Assembly (NCBI GenBank): GCA_019594195.1
Contig: JAFDTP010000101.1
Span: 1-5,585 of the forward strand
Source of the DNA: Thermoplasmata archaeon
GTDB taxonomy: Archaea; Thermoplasmatota; Thermoplasmata; Halarchaeoplasmatales; Halarchaeoplasmataceae
Length of the DNA: 5,585 nt
Direction of reading: 5' to 3'
Positions within the stretch are counted from its first letter, which is position 1. Every line of letters begins with the position of its first letter. Shown here in pieces: positions 1 to 5,585 of this stretch. Made by a program: the position numbers and the translations under genes. The notes beneath the pieces were generated by a model, which ran no database searches, was not told the DNA's origin, and saw nothing but the letters and a program-made list of their open reading frames with translations.

Positions 1-187
1 CAAGCGGGCACTCGGCAAACCTGAGATAAGGTCAATACTTGGTGCAGGGGCATCTGTGACTATGCCCGAACTCCCTAGCGATGACCTGACCTCTGTAAAT
101 CAAGTCAGAACAGCGGAGGAGAACCTATGAAAGGCTGGAAGTCTCTTCCTTTAGGGAGAGGAGGATGTCACTAATTCGTATCAGCTA
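1..187 (+). rRNA. 23S rRNA gene, 3' end (partial)
   Basis: This is the last part of a large-subunit rRNA, cut by the left edge. The opening AAGCGGG followed by CTGAGATAAGG matches the conserved stretch near the 3' end of 23S rRNA (E. coli AAGCACGAAACTTGCCCCGAGATGAG). AGGTCA (29-34) pairs with TGACCT (82-87) to close a variable helix, which contains the hairpin GGGCAT/ATGCCC (48-53 with 62-67). GAAAGGCTGGAAGT (130-142) corresponds to GATAGGCTGGAGGT of archaeal 23S. It is followed by a 7-bp hairpin (143-149 with 154-160, one G-U pair, loop TTTA). GTCACTAATTCG (167-178) corresponds to the near-terminal GGTACTAATCG. The exact 3' end is estimated, because its pairing partner at the 23S 5' end is outside the window. 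The assignment was made by eye and several conserved bases differ, so a divergent lineage is likely. Confidence 0.82.
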
Positions 188-203
188 TAGCTTTCTGTCA
201 GAC

Positions 204-277
204 GGGCTCATGGTTTAGATGGTTAGAACGTCGCCTTCACGAGGCGAAGGTCGCCGGTTCAAATCCGGCTGAGCCCA
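204..277 (+). tRNA. tRNA-Val (anticodon CAC)
   Basis: A complete 74-nt cloverleaf can be folded. The acceptor stem is GGGCTCA (204-210) with TGAGCCC (270-276), and the discriminator is A277. T211 and G212 fill positions 8 and 9. The D stem is 213-216 with 226-229, with the GG of the D loop at 221-222. The anticodon stem is TCGCC (231-235) with GGCGA (243-247), and the loop TTCACGA has anticodon CAC at 238-240, reading GUG valine codons. The variable loop has five bases. The T stem is GCCGG (253-257) with CCGGC (265-269), with loop TTCAAAT. No CCA is encoded, so it must be added after transcription. There is no intron. It lies about 16 nt after the 23S rRNA on the same strand and is probably cotranscribed, so cleavage at its 5' end would also help release the rRNA 3' end. 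Confidence 0.96.
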
Positions 278-313
278 CTCGTTTCACTCGTGCACTCAGC
301 GGATTCGAAAATG

Positions 314-349
314 TGCGGAATCGTAGATTCCACTTTTTCACCGACTTCT
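314..349 (+). repeat. 36-bp direct repeat copy 1, terminator-like hairpin
   Basis: First of two 36-bp copies with a 56-bp start-to-start period, differing at one base (C341 here, T397 in the other). The core GGAATC-GTA-GATTCC (317-331) is a perfect 6-bp stem with a 3-nt loop, followed by a run of five T (334-338). In this copy the flanking GAAAA (307-311) can also pair with the T run, giving a longer imperfect hairpin over 307-339. A stem followed by T residues just after an rRNA/tRNA unit fits a transcription terminator. Archaeal termination depends mainly on the T run, so the hairpin itself may have another role. Confidence 0.75.
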
Positions 350-369
350 AACGAAATAGATTTGGAACA

Positions 370-405
370 TGCGGAATCGTAGATTCCACTTTTTCATCGA
401 CTTCT
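370..405 (+). repeat. 36-bp direct repeat copy 2, terminator-like hairpin
   Basis: Second copy of the 36-bp element, with the same hairpin core GGAATC-GTA-GATTCC (373-387) and T run (390-394). Similarity ends abruptly at the left side of the copy. On the right it fades over about ten bases: CTTCTAACGAA after copy 1 compares with CTTCTGGTGAA here. Copy 2 lacks the clean GAAAA arm that extends the copy 1 hairpin. The 20-bp stretch between the copies is unique. It may be a tandem terminator or a small mobile or repeated extragenic palindrome. One window cannot tell these apart. Confidence 0.75.
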
Positions 406-640
406 GGTGAACTCGGTTCGTCAGGCTGAATCCATCAGATAATCCTTATGTTAGGTTTTGAATTTGATAAGATCCATCTCGCTTTTTGTTTTCTTTAAAA
501 TCTGATTCTACGGCTGACAAAATACATTTATATATGTGGGTGCTTTGGATCTCACAAAGAATCGAACTATTCTTTCATCCAGTCGATATGATCTGAAAGA
601 TATTTATCCGGATATAATTAAATATAGAGGTTGGTAGACT
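406..640. other. Non-coding AT-rich spacer
   Basis: I find no gene here on either strand. A T-rich run at 483-496 (TTTTTGTTTTCTTT) could act as a further archaeal termination signal for the rRNA/tRNA transcript. A TATA-like TTTATATA lies at 527-534, with no start codon and ribosome binding site at a suitable distance behind it. A perfect 10-bp palindrome TATCCGGATA at 605-614 stands about 35 bp before another TATA-like box, where a regulator could bind. That role is only a guess. Confidence 0.6.
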
Positions 641-648
641 ACAAAAAA

Positions 649-658
649 CTATATATAT
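649..658 (+). promoter_or_regulatory. Possible TATA box upstream of the leader hairpin
   Basis: CTATATATAT (649-658) follows the A-rich stretch ACAAAAAA and resembles an archaeal TATA box. With the usual spacing of about 25 bp, transcription would start near 680, just ahead of the nested inverted repeat at 691-736. It could serve a long-leader transcript of the protease gene or a small RNA. AT-rich DNA gives many chance matches, so support is weak. Confidence 0.3.
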
Positions 659-690
659 TCTGCTTTGAGCTAATGTCCCGTGTGCGAGAT

Positions 691-736
691 ATCAGGATAT
701 TTCGCCTCCTTCTCCCGGAGGAAAATTAATCCTGAT
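691..736 (+). promoter_or_regulatory. Nested inverted repeat hiding a Shine-Dalgarno-like GGAGG
   Basis: The outer arms ATCAGGAT (691-698) and ATCCTGAT (729-736) are perfect 8-bp complements. Inside them CCTCC (705-709) pairs with GGAGG (717-721), and TTT (700-702) can pair with AAA (722-724). Together they give a long interrupted hairpin with a 7-nt apical loop. The GGAGG sits in the 11-base string TCTCCCGGAGG (711-721), which recurs exactly at 886-896 as the ribosome binding site of the protease gene. No convincing start codon follows this first copy. It may be a regulatory leader structure, a small-RNA hairpin or the relic of a duplicated leader. The structure is seen directly, the function is inferred. 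Confidence 0.45.
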
Positions 737-800
737 CGTTTCAGCATTTAAAAGATACCACCTTTTCTTTAAATAGACTCTTTAAAAAATCTGAGAATCC

Positions 801-808
801 TTTATATA
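801..808 (+). promoter_or_regulatory. Possible alternative TATA box for the protease gene
   Basis: TTTATATA at 801-808 is a good match to the archaeal TATA consensus. Initiation would fall near 830, giving a leader of about 75 nt. It competes with the closer box at 855-862, and both could be used. Confidence 0.3.
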
Positions 809-854
809 TTAAAGATATATCGAATTCATTTATTAAGAAAATAAGGGAAAATTT

Positions 855-862
855 TTTATATA
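855..862 (+). promoter_or_regulatory. Likely TATA box of the protease gene
   Basis: TTTATATA (855-862) is preceded by the purine-rich GGGAAAA (845-851), which could serve as a TFB recognition element. At the usual distance of about 25 bp, transcription would begin near 884-887. The short leader would still include the whole Shine-Dalgarno at 892-897. Position and match are good, but several other TATA-like strings lie in the same AT-rich spacer. Confidence 0.55.
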
Positions 863-891
863 AAAACTTACAAGTCCATTGTATCTCTCCC

Positions 892-897
892 GGAGGT
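892..897 (+). promoter_or_regulatory. Ribosome binding site of the protease gene
   Basis: GGAGGT lies 7 nt before the ATG at 905 and complements the 3' end of archaeal 16S rRNA. It fixes the start codon, because the next residues form a standard signal peptide. It is embedded in TCTCCCGGAGG, the same string found in the hairpin at 711-721. Confidence 0.85.
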
Positions 898-904
898 AAA
901 TTTA

Positions 905-1000
905 ATGAACACGCCCTTAAAAAGAAGTAAGTTATTGATAGCAGTAAGTGTCCTAGTTTCCATACTCATTATCGGGTCCGTTTTTTCTGCATCGGTTGTT
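905..1000 (+). other. Signal peptide region of the protease
   Basis: Residues 1-32 have a short basic N-terminus (K6, R7, K9), a hydrophobic core rich in Leu, Ile and Val (residues 10-28) and small residues near the likely cleavage point (S28, A29, S30). No twin-arginine motif and no lipobox cysteine is present, so Sec export of a non-lipidated protein is expected. The cleavage site is approximate. Confidence 0.85.
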
Positions 1001-4000
1001 CTTTCTGAAGGGCCTGAAGAGGATATCTATATATTTCTATATAAAGATGATAAGATCCCGAACGATATAGATGATATAGCCGATATATCTATCGTTGAAG
1101 AGTATGATCGGTTTTTTTTGATCGAAACCACAGATCAGAACAGACTCAAATTAAAAGAAAGAGGTTACTCAGTAGAAACACTCGAAGATACGGACTATGT
1201 CGGACTCAACTCTTATTCCTTCAATACTGATGATGGAACACCTAACATACCTGAAAGGTTGAAGATAAATAGATATGAAGAATCTCAAGATGGTCAATAT
1301 ATAGTACAGTTCATAGGACCTATCAAAAATGAATGGAAAGAGGAGATAAGAGACCTTGGAGGATCCTTCCAAGAATACAGGCATAAATTCAACTTTATCG
1401 TTGAGATGGAACCGGAAGTCAAAAGAGAGGTCGAAGACCTAAGATTCGTTAATTGGGTCGGTATCTATCAGCCCGCTTACAGGTTCAACGAGGAACTTCT
1501 CGAAAGACATGATCGAGTAGACGTTGAGATATCCCTTTTTGATGGATTTTCACCAGGCGATCTAGCTGAAAGGTTGCCGGAACTTAGAGACGATAGGTTT
1601 TTATTTGATGAAAGTCGGATCATCTCAGATTTTGAAGCCGATAAGATCTTAAGATTGGCACGCTTGAACGGTGTCCGCTCTATAACTGAAAGGACTGAAG
1701 ATTATCAATTCTATAATGCCGATGCGACTTGGATAACTGAAACCGATGACCAGAATCATAGGAAATTTACTGAAGAAGGCATAACTGGAACAGATCAACT
1801 GGTCACCGTGATGGATAGTAAGTTGTACATGCAGGATGGAGACGTCGGTGAAGGTGTTCATGAGATGTGGGAAGACCCTGACAGCGAGCCGGTAGGAGAT
1901 GATCACAGAAAAATACAGGCATGGTATGTTCCTGGTGACTCTGGTGGCAAGTTAGAATATGGGGTGTATCACGGGACACATGTAGCCGGTACCGTGTTAG
2001 GTGATTCTTCCGCTTATGGCGAATATGATCACAATGATGGGAATGCTTTGGGATCACGACTGATCTTTCAGGATATCGATGACGAGGCATGGGGTCTAAA
2101 CCTTCCTTCTGACATGTACGATATGGCCTGGCTTGACGCCTATGAAAGAGGTTCGAGGATCCACACTAACAGTTGGGGAGGTGGAGAAGGTTACGGAGGT
2201 TACGGTCTTGAAGGAGACGAGTTCCTCTGGGATCATAAGGATTACAACATACTTTTTGCAATGGGTAATTCTGGTTCGGATAATAACACGCTTTCACAAC
2301 AATCTGAAGGAAAAAACATCATAAGTGTTGGTTCGGTCACCAATTATCCTGATCATGAATGTGTTTCTTCTTTCAGTAGTAGAGGATATGCGGATGATGG
2401 GAGGATAAAACCGACTATAATGCATGTAGGCGAAGGAGTGACTTCAGCAGATGAAAGCTATGATGGATACGAGACCCTGAGTGGTACAAGCATGTCAACA
2501 CCCGGGATCGCTGGCCAAATAGCTCAGATCAGGCAGTACTATGAAGAGGGATGGCATATTGATGGCATGAAGAACGAAAAAGAAGGTTTTGATCCCAGTG
2601 GTGCATTGGTCAGAGCCACTTTGATAAACGGTGCTGAAGAGATAACAGGAAGTGGTGCTTATCTAAATGACGATGGTTTCCCTAACAACGACCAAGGATA
2701 TGGTAGAAGTAATCTGGATAGGGTACTCCATCTTGAAGGAGACGATAGAGACATAGAGGTTTATGACTCCTACCATATAGGGAGTGAATTAGATACGGGT
2801 GAGAGTTGGAGTACTGAGTTCGAAGTGAGTGATCCGGACCAGGAATTGGAGGTCACTTTGGCATGGACAGACTATCCTGGGACTTCAGGTTCGGATGAAG
2901 ATGATCCGGCCATAGTAAACGATCTTGATCTGGAACTCATCGCACCAGATGGTACGAGATATGTAGGCAATGCATTCATGGGGAATGACCCAGGTTATTC
3001 TGAACCAGATCCTACTGAAAATCAATGGAGTGGCCTGAGAGATGGAGAGTATGATGGATTGAATGTAGAGGAGAACGTTCTGTTATTACCAGATCACAAT
3101 GGAGTATTGGAGGGTACTTACGAGTTGAATGTTAAGGCCCATAACGTTCCTGAAGGGACTCAGTCTTTCGCCGTGGTCATAAATGGCGGTATAGGTGACA
3201 CTGATATAACTGAACCTCCTAACATAGAAGTGACTAGTCCTGTCGAAGGAGAGACCATCACCGGTGGGCTCGGTTCCGAGATCGAATGGGAAACTGTTGA
3301 AGGGGATGAACCGATAAAAGATGTAGACCTAGATTACAGCAAAGATGGAGGGCTTACTTGGACGACTTTATCTGCTGGTTTAGAAGATTCAGGTAGTTAT
3401 GATTGGGATGTGCCTACCGGTTTTTACACCGATGAAGCGAAGATAAGGGCTACCGTTAATGATGTAGACGGTAGAAGTGTAAGCGAAACTTCCGATCCCT
3501 TTGAGATAATCGGTGGCATCTCTACGGTAGATGAATTAGATAATATAAGGGATGACTTAGATGGAGACTACATTTTGTTGAATGATATAGACGCATCAGC
3601 AACTCATGATTGGGAACATGATAATGGAGAGGGTTTTGTCAAGATAGGGACAACGATATATCCCTTTACTGGTACCCTTGATGGAAATGGTTATGAGATC
3701 AGTGACCTGTACATCAATGCTTACGGAATTTCAGATAATCAGGGCGGTCTGTTTGGAGTTACAGACGGGGCCGAAATAAAGGATTTAGGGATAGTGGACG
3801 GATATACAGATACGCAGGGAGGTAACGTTGGCGGATTGGTAGGATACGCTGTCGAAACAACGATAGATAGTTCCTACTATTCAGGGGAAGTTGAAGGAGG
3901 AGATCCAAATCTTGGCGGACTGGTAGGGCTTTCTAAAAATTCTGTAATAGAGAACTCATATTCGACATCTTTGGTGGATGGTGATGAAATAGCCGGTGGT

Positions 4001-5585
4001 TTAGTGGGTAAAGTTTCAGGCGAATCTGTGATCTTGGATTCATACGCGACCGGTGGAATAAATACTAACGATTGGAGAAGCGACGGCGGTGCTCTGATAA
4101 GCGAGGCAGCAACTCAAACTACAATCTATGTCGAATATTCTTATGCTAACAGTGATAACAACCCCGAGTTCGATCTGATTGATTCTATCTCTGGCGATGT
4201 TGTAACTACTGGTAGCGAGTTAAAAAATACTGAGCAGATGACTGCCTCCGAAGAAGGATATCCAGAGTGTTATGAAGGTTGGAACTTTGATATCATATGG
4301 GAGTCAGGTGTCGTTTCTGATCATGAAGCTAATCATGGTTACCCAGGACTAACCGAACCTGATGAAATAGATGAAAATCTTCTCACAATAAATATAGAAG
4401 GTCAAGGGACTACAGATCCGAAAGAGGGTACACACCAATATGAAGATGAAAAAGAAGTCAGTATTGAAGCATCAGCGGAAGATGATTGGTACTTTGTTGA
4501 GTGGACGGGAGATTACGTAGGTCATGAAGAACAGATCGAGCTGGTGATGGATGAAGATAAAGAGATAACTGCTCATTTCGAACAGGACAGTTATGAGTTA
4601 GATGTTACTACTGAAGGAGAAGGTACAGTAGATATAGAGCCCGATAAAACAAGTTATGAGCCGGGAGAAGATGTCGATCTAACGGCTGCAGCGGATGAAG
4701 ACTGGTACTTTGTTGAATGGACAGGAGACTATACTGGTACAGAAGAACAGATCACTCTGACGATGGACGAGGATAAATCAGTCACTGCATCGTTCGAGCA
4801 GCATGAGTACACGCTTGAGGTCGATGTAGAAGGAGAAGGTACAGTAGATATAGAGCCTGATAAAGAAGAGTATGAGCCAGGAACTGAGGTTGATCTTACA
4901 GCTACAGCAGACGAACATTGGTACTTCGTTGAATGGACAGGTGATTATAGTGGTACAGAAGAAGAGATCACCGTAACGATGGATGGAGATAAGTCAGTCA
5001 CAGCATGGTTCGAACAGCATGAGTATACGCTTGAGGTTGATGTAGAAGGAGAAGGTACAGTAGATATAGAGCCTGATAGGACAAGTTATGAGCCGGGAAC
5101 TGAGGTTGATCTTACAGCTATAGCGGATGAAGACTGGTACTTTGTTGAATGGACAGGTGATTATAGTGGTACAGAAGAACAGATCACTCTGACTATAGAT
5201 GAAGATAAGTCGCTAACAGCATGGTTCGAACAGCATGAGTATACGCTCGAAGTGTCCATCGAAGGAGAAGGTACAGTAGATATAGAGCCCGATAAAACAA
5301 GTTATGAGCCGGGAGAAGAAGTCGATCTAATGGCTGCAGCGGATGAAGACTGGTACTTCGATGGCTGGACTGGCGACCACACTGGTACAGAAGAACAGAT
5401 CACTCTGACTATGGATGAGGACAAATCAGTCACAGCATGGTTCGAGCAGCATGAATACACGCTCGAAGTTTCTATCGAAGGAGAAGGTACAGTAGATATA
5501 GAACCCGATAAAGAAGAGTATGAGCCAGGAACTGAGGTTGATCTTACAGCTACAGCAGACGAACATTGGTACTTCGTTGAATGGA
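905..5585 (+). CDS. Secreted KP-43-like subtilisin protease with GLUG and InlB B-repeats (3' end outside window)
   Basis: An open frame of 1560 codons, still open at the right edge. The ATG at 905 is chosen because GGAGGT lies 7 nt upstream and residues 1-32 form a signal peptide (K6, R7, K9, hydrophobic core, cleavage probably near FSA-SV). A propeptide of about 250 residues follows; VGIYQPAYR (185-193) is typical of propeptides in this family. The S8 catalytic domain (about 294-608) has D304 in VMDS, H356 in HGTHVAG, oxyanion N455 in GNSG and S529 in GTSMSTP, so it should be active outside the cell as an endopeptidase. Residues 616-762 form the beta-barrel of KP-43-type proteases (VNDLDLEL, APDGTRYVGN). 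Then come an Ig-like domain (773-870), a GLUG domain (872-1150) and InlB-type repeats from 1157. Only two Cys occur, and Asp and Glu are abundant. The C-terminus and any surface anchor are not visible. The natural substrate is unknown. Confidence 0.95.
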   Translation, partial: MNTPLKRSKLLIAVSVLVSILIIGSVFSASVVLSEGPEEDIYIFLYKDDKIPNDIDDIADISIVEEYDRFFLIETTDQNRLKLKERGYSVETLEDTDYVGLNSYSFNTDDGTPNIPERLKINRYEESQDGQYIVQFIGPIKNEWKEEIRDLGGSFQEYRHKFNFIVEMEPEVKREVEDLRFVNWVGIYQPAYRFNEELLERHDRVDVEISLFDGFSPGDLAERLPELRDDRFLFDESRIISDFEADKILRLARLNGVRSITERTEDYQFYNADATWITETDDQNHRKFTEEGITGTDQLVTVMDSKLYMQDGDVGEGVHEMWEDPDSEPVGDDHRKIQAWYVPGDSGGKLEYGVYHGTHVAGTVLGDSSAYGEYDHNDGNALGSRLIFQDIDDEAWGLNLPSDMYDMAWLDAYERGSRIHTNSWGGGEGYGGYGLEGDEFLWDHKDYNILFAMGNSGSDNNTLSQQSEGKNIISVGSVTNYPDHECVSSFSSRGYADDGRIKPTIMHVGEGVTSADESYDGYETLSGTSMSTPGIAGQIAQIRQYYEEGWHIDGMKNEKEGFDPSGALVRATLINGAEEITGSGAYLNDDGFPNNDQGYGRSNLDRVLHLEGDDRDIEVYDSYHIGSELDTGESWSTEFEVSDPDQELEVTLAWTDYPGTSGSDEDDPAIVNDLDLELIAPDGTRYVGNAFMGNDPGYSEPDPTENQWSGLRDGEYDGLNVEENVLLLPDHNGVLEGTYELNVKAHNVPEGTQSFAVVINGGIGDTDITEPPNIEVTSPVEGETITGGLGSEIEWETVEGDEPIKDVDLDYSKDGGLTWTTLSAGLEDSGSYDWDVPTGFYTDEAKIRATVNDVDGRSVSETSDPFEIIGGISTVDELDNIRDDLDGDYILLNDIDASATHDWEHDNGEGFVKIGTTIYPFTGTLDGNGYEISDLYINAYGISDNQGGLFGVTDGAEIKDLGIVDGYTDTQGGNVGGLVGYAVETTIDSSYYSGEVEGGDPNLGGLVGLSKNSVIENSYSTSLVDGDEIAGGLVGKVSGESVILDSYATGGINTNDWRSDGGALISEAATQTTIYVEYSYANSDNNPEFDLIDSISGDVVTTGSELKNTEQMTASEEGYPECYEGWNFDIIWESGVVSDHEANHGYPGLTEPDEIDENLLTINIEGQGTTDPKEGTHQYEDEKEVSIEASAEDDWYFVEWTGDYVGHEEQIELVMDEDKEITAHFEQDSYELDVTTEGEGTVDIEPDKTSYEPGEDVDLTAAADEDWYFVEWTGDYTGTEEQITLTMDEDKSVTASFEQHEYTLEVDVEGEGTVDIEPDKEEYEPGTEVDLTATADEHWYFVEWTGDYSGTEEEITVTMDGDKSVTAWFEQHEYTLEVDVEGEGTVDIEPDRTSYEPGTEVDLTAIADEDWYFVEWTGDYSGTEEQITLTIDEDKSLTAWFEQHEYTLEVSIEGEGTVDIEPDKTSYEPGEEVDLMAAADEDWYFDGWTGDHTGTEEQITLTMDEDKSVTAWFEQHEYTLEVSIEGEGTVDIEPDKEEYEPGTEVDLTATADEHWYFVEW
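1784..2728 (+). other. Subtilisin (S8) catalytic domain
   Basis: Residues about 294-608. The triad is in the order D304, H356, S529, as in all subtilases, with the oxyanion N455 in FAMGNSG. The D-to-H spacing of 52 and H-to-S spacing of 173 are normal for the family. SVGSVTN and FSSRG between N455 and S529 match the usual subtilase pattern before the nucleophile. The domain ends with TLINGAEEITG and QGYGR, which are typical of the last helices of KP-43-like enzymes. All key residues are present. Confidence 0.93.
2750..3190 (+). other. KP-43-type C-terminal beta-barrel domain
   Basis: Residues about 616-762. The pattern LAWTDYPGT, VNDLDLEL (N672, D673, D675), APDGTRYVGN, NVEENV and GTYELNVKAHNVPEGTQSFAVVI follows the jelly-roll domain attached to KP-43-like alkaline proteases. 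In KP-43 this barrel binds calcium and packs on the catalytic domain; a similar stabilising role is inferred here. Positions are approximate. Confidence 0.85.
3221..3514 (+). other. Ig-like domain
   Basis: Residues about 773-870. The motif series VTSPVEGETITGG, IEWET, DLDYSKDGGLTW, YDWDVP, AKIRATVND and DPFEI is a common beta-sandwich module in secreted archaeal and bacterial proteins. It probably serves as a spacer or binding module between the protease and the repeat regions. No ligand can be inferred. Confidence 0.7.
3518..4354 (+). repeat. GLUG-repeat domain
   Basis: Residues about 872-1150. It opens with a typical entry segment (ISTVDELDNIRDDLDGDYILLNDID, then LDGNGYEISDLYI). Four GLUG units start at GGLFG 947, GGLVG 976, GGLVG 1004 and GGLVG 1031, spaced 29, 28 and 27 residues apart. 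Each continues into a strand such as SYYSGEVEG or SYATGGI. The block closes with WNFDIIWESG and NHGYPGL, the usual exit of such arrays. GLUG domains are expected to form a beta-solenoid and occur in secreted and cell-surface proteins. Adhesion or substrate binding is likely but not shown. Confidence 0.85.
4373..5585 (+). repeat. InlB-type B-repeat array, 72 aa / 216 bp units (open at right edge)
   Basis: Units begin at 4373, 4589, 4805, 5021, 5237 and 5453, exactly 216 bp apart. Five are complete and the sixth has 44 codons before the edge. Each unit has GxGTxD near its start, YEPGxEVDLTA, WYFVEWTGDYxG and MDEDKSVTAxFEQ, the pattern of InlB-like B-repeats common in surface proteins. Unit 1 is the most divergent. 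Units 2-6 are nearly identical in parts at DNA level: a 59-bp stretch is shared by units 2 and 5, and a 79-bp stretch is shared by unit 3 (4859-4937) and unit 6 (5507-5585). Unit 5 alone has WYFDGWTGDH. The array probably forms a stalk of small beta-grasp-like modules carrying the protease away from the cell, or a binding surface. Confidence 0.92.

Noticed and set aside
1..187. RNase P RNA or SRP RNA as an alternative identity for the left-edge RNA
   Set aside because: The typical conserved blocks of those RNAs are not seen, while the order AAGCGGG, GAGATAAG, AAGGCTGGAAGT, CACTAATTCG follows the 3' end of 23S rRNA.
314..405. Two palindromic 36-bp repeats resembling a CRISPR array
   Set aside because: There are only two copies, the spacer is 20 bp (shorter than typical spacers), no cas gene is visible, and the T run after the hairpin fits termination better.
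673..729. An 18-codon ORF from ATG 673 (MSRVRDIRIFRLLLPEEN)
   Set aside because: There is no Shine-Dalgarno before it, it is very short, and it coincides with the inverted repeat at 691-736, which explains the sequence better.
1169..1384. A 71-codon open frame on the minus strand
   Set aside because: It lies inside the protease propeptide, which is clearly coding on the plus strand, and its product looks like nothing recognisable.
1649..2090. Two overlapping minus-strand open frames (1649-1906 and 1803-2090)
   Set aside because: Both are antisense to the protease catalytic domain, whose motifs D304 and H356 are in this stretch. Their products are low-quality shadow translations.
2133..2324. 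A 63-codon plus-strand open frame in another frame
   Set aside because: It overlaps the conserved N455 region of the protease and has no ribosome binding site or recognisable product.
4373..5585. The repeat array as a non-coding satellite
   Set aside because: The period is an exact multiple of three, the frame stays open throughout and in phase with the protease, and many differences between units are synonymous.

Overview
The window looks archaeal. The evidence is the 3' end of a large-subunit rRNA followed directly by a tRNA gene with no encoded CCA, AT-rich spacer DNA with archaeal-style TATA boxes, a strong GGAGGT Shine-Dalgarno, frequent AGA/AGG and ATA codons, and a very acidic secreted protein. 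In one 72-residue repeat I count 23 Asp/Glu against 2 Lys/Arg, which would suit a saline habitat. The lineage cannot be fixed from this window. A euryarchaeote-type lineage, possibly Thermoplasmatota or another saline-adapted group, is only an inference.

Layout. (1) 1 to about 187: the 3' end of a 23S rRNA gene, cut by the left edge. (2) 204-277: tRNA-Val(CAC), about 16 nt after the rRNA, with no 5S rRNA between them. (3) 278-904: about 630 bp of non-coding DNA. It starts with two near-identical 36-bp copies, each carrying a GGAATC/GATTCC hairpin and a T run (terminator-like). It then becomes AT-rich, with several TATA-like boxes and a nested inverted repeat that could hide a GGAGG. It ends in a promoter and RBS. 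(4) 905-5585: one uninterrupted reading frame of 1560 codons with no stop before the right edge.

The large gene encodes a secreted subtilisin-family (S8) protease of the KP-43-like type. In order it has a signal peptide, a long propeptide, a catalytic domain with an intact D304/H356/S529 triad and oxyanion N455, the KP-43-type C-terminal beta-barrel, an Ig-like domain, a GLUG-repeat domain, and at least five and a half InlB-type B-repeats of exactly 72 residues (216 bp). The repeats are mosaic at DNA level and give a partial 648-bp super-period, which suggests recent unequal exchange or gene conversion. The stop codon and any cell-surface anchor lie beyond the window.

The rRNA/tRNA unit and the protease gene probably form two separate co-directional transcription units, with termination signals after the tRNA and a new promoter before the protease. 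Apart from the protease and its unusual extension, I see no multi-gene system here.
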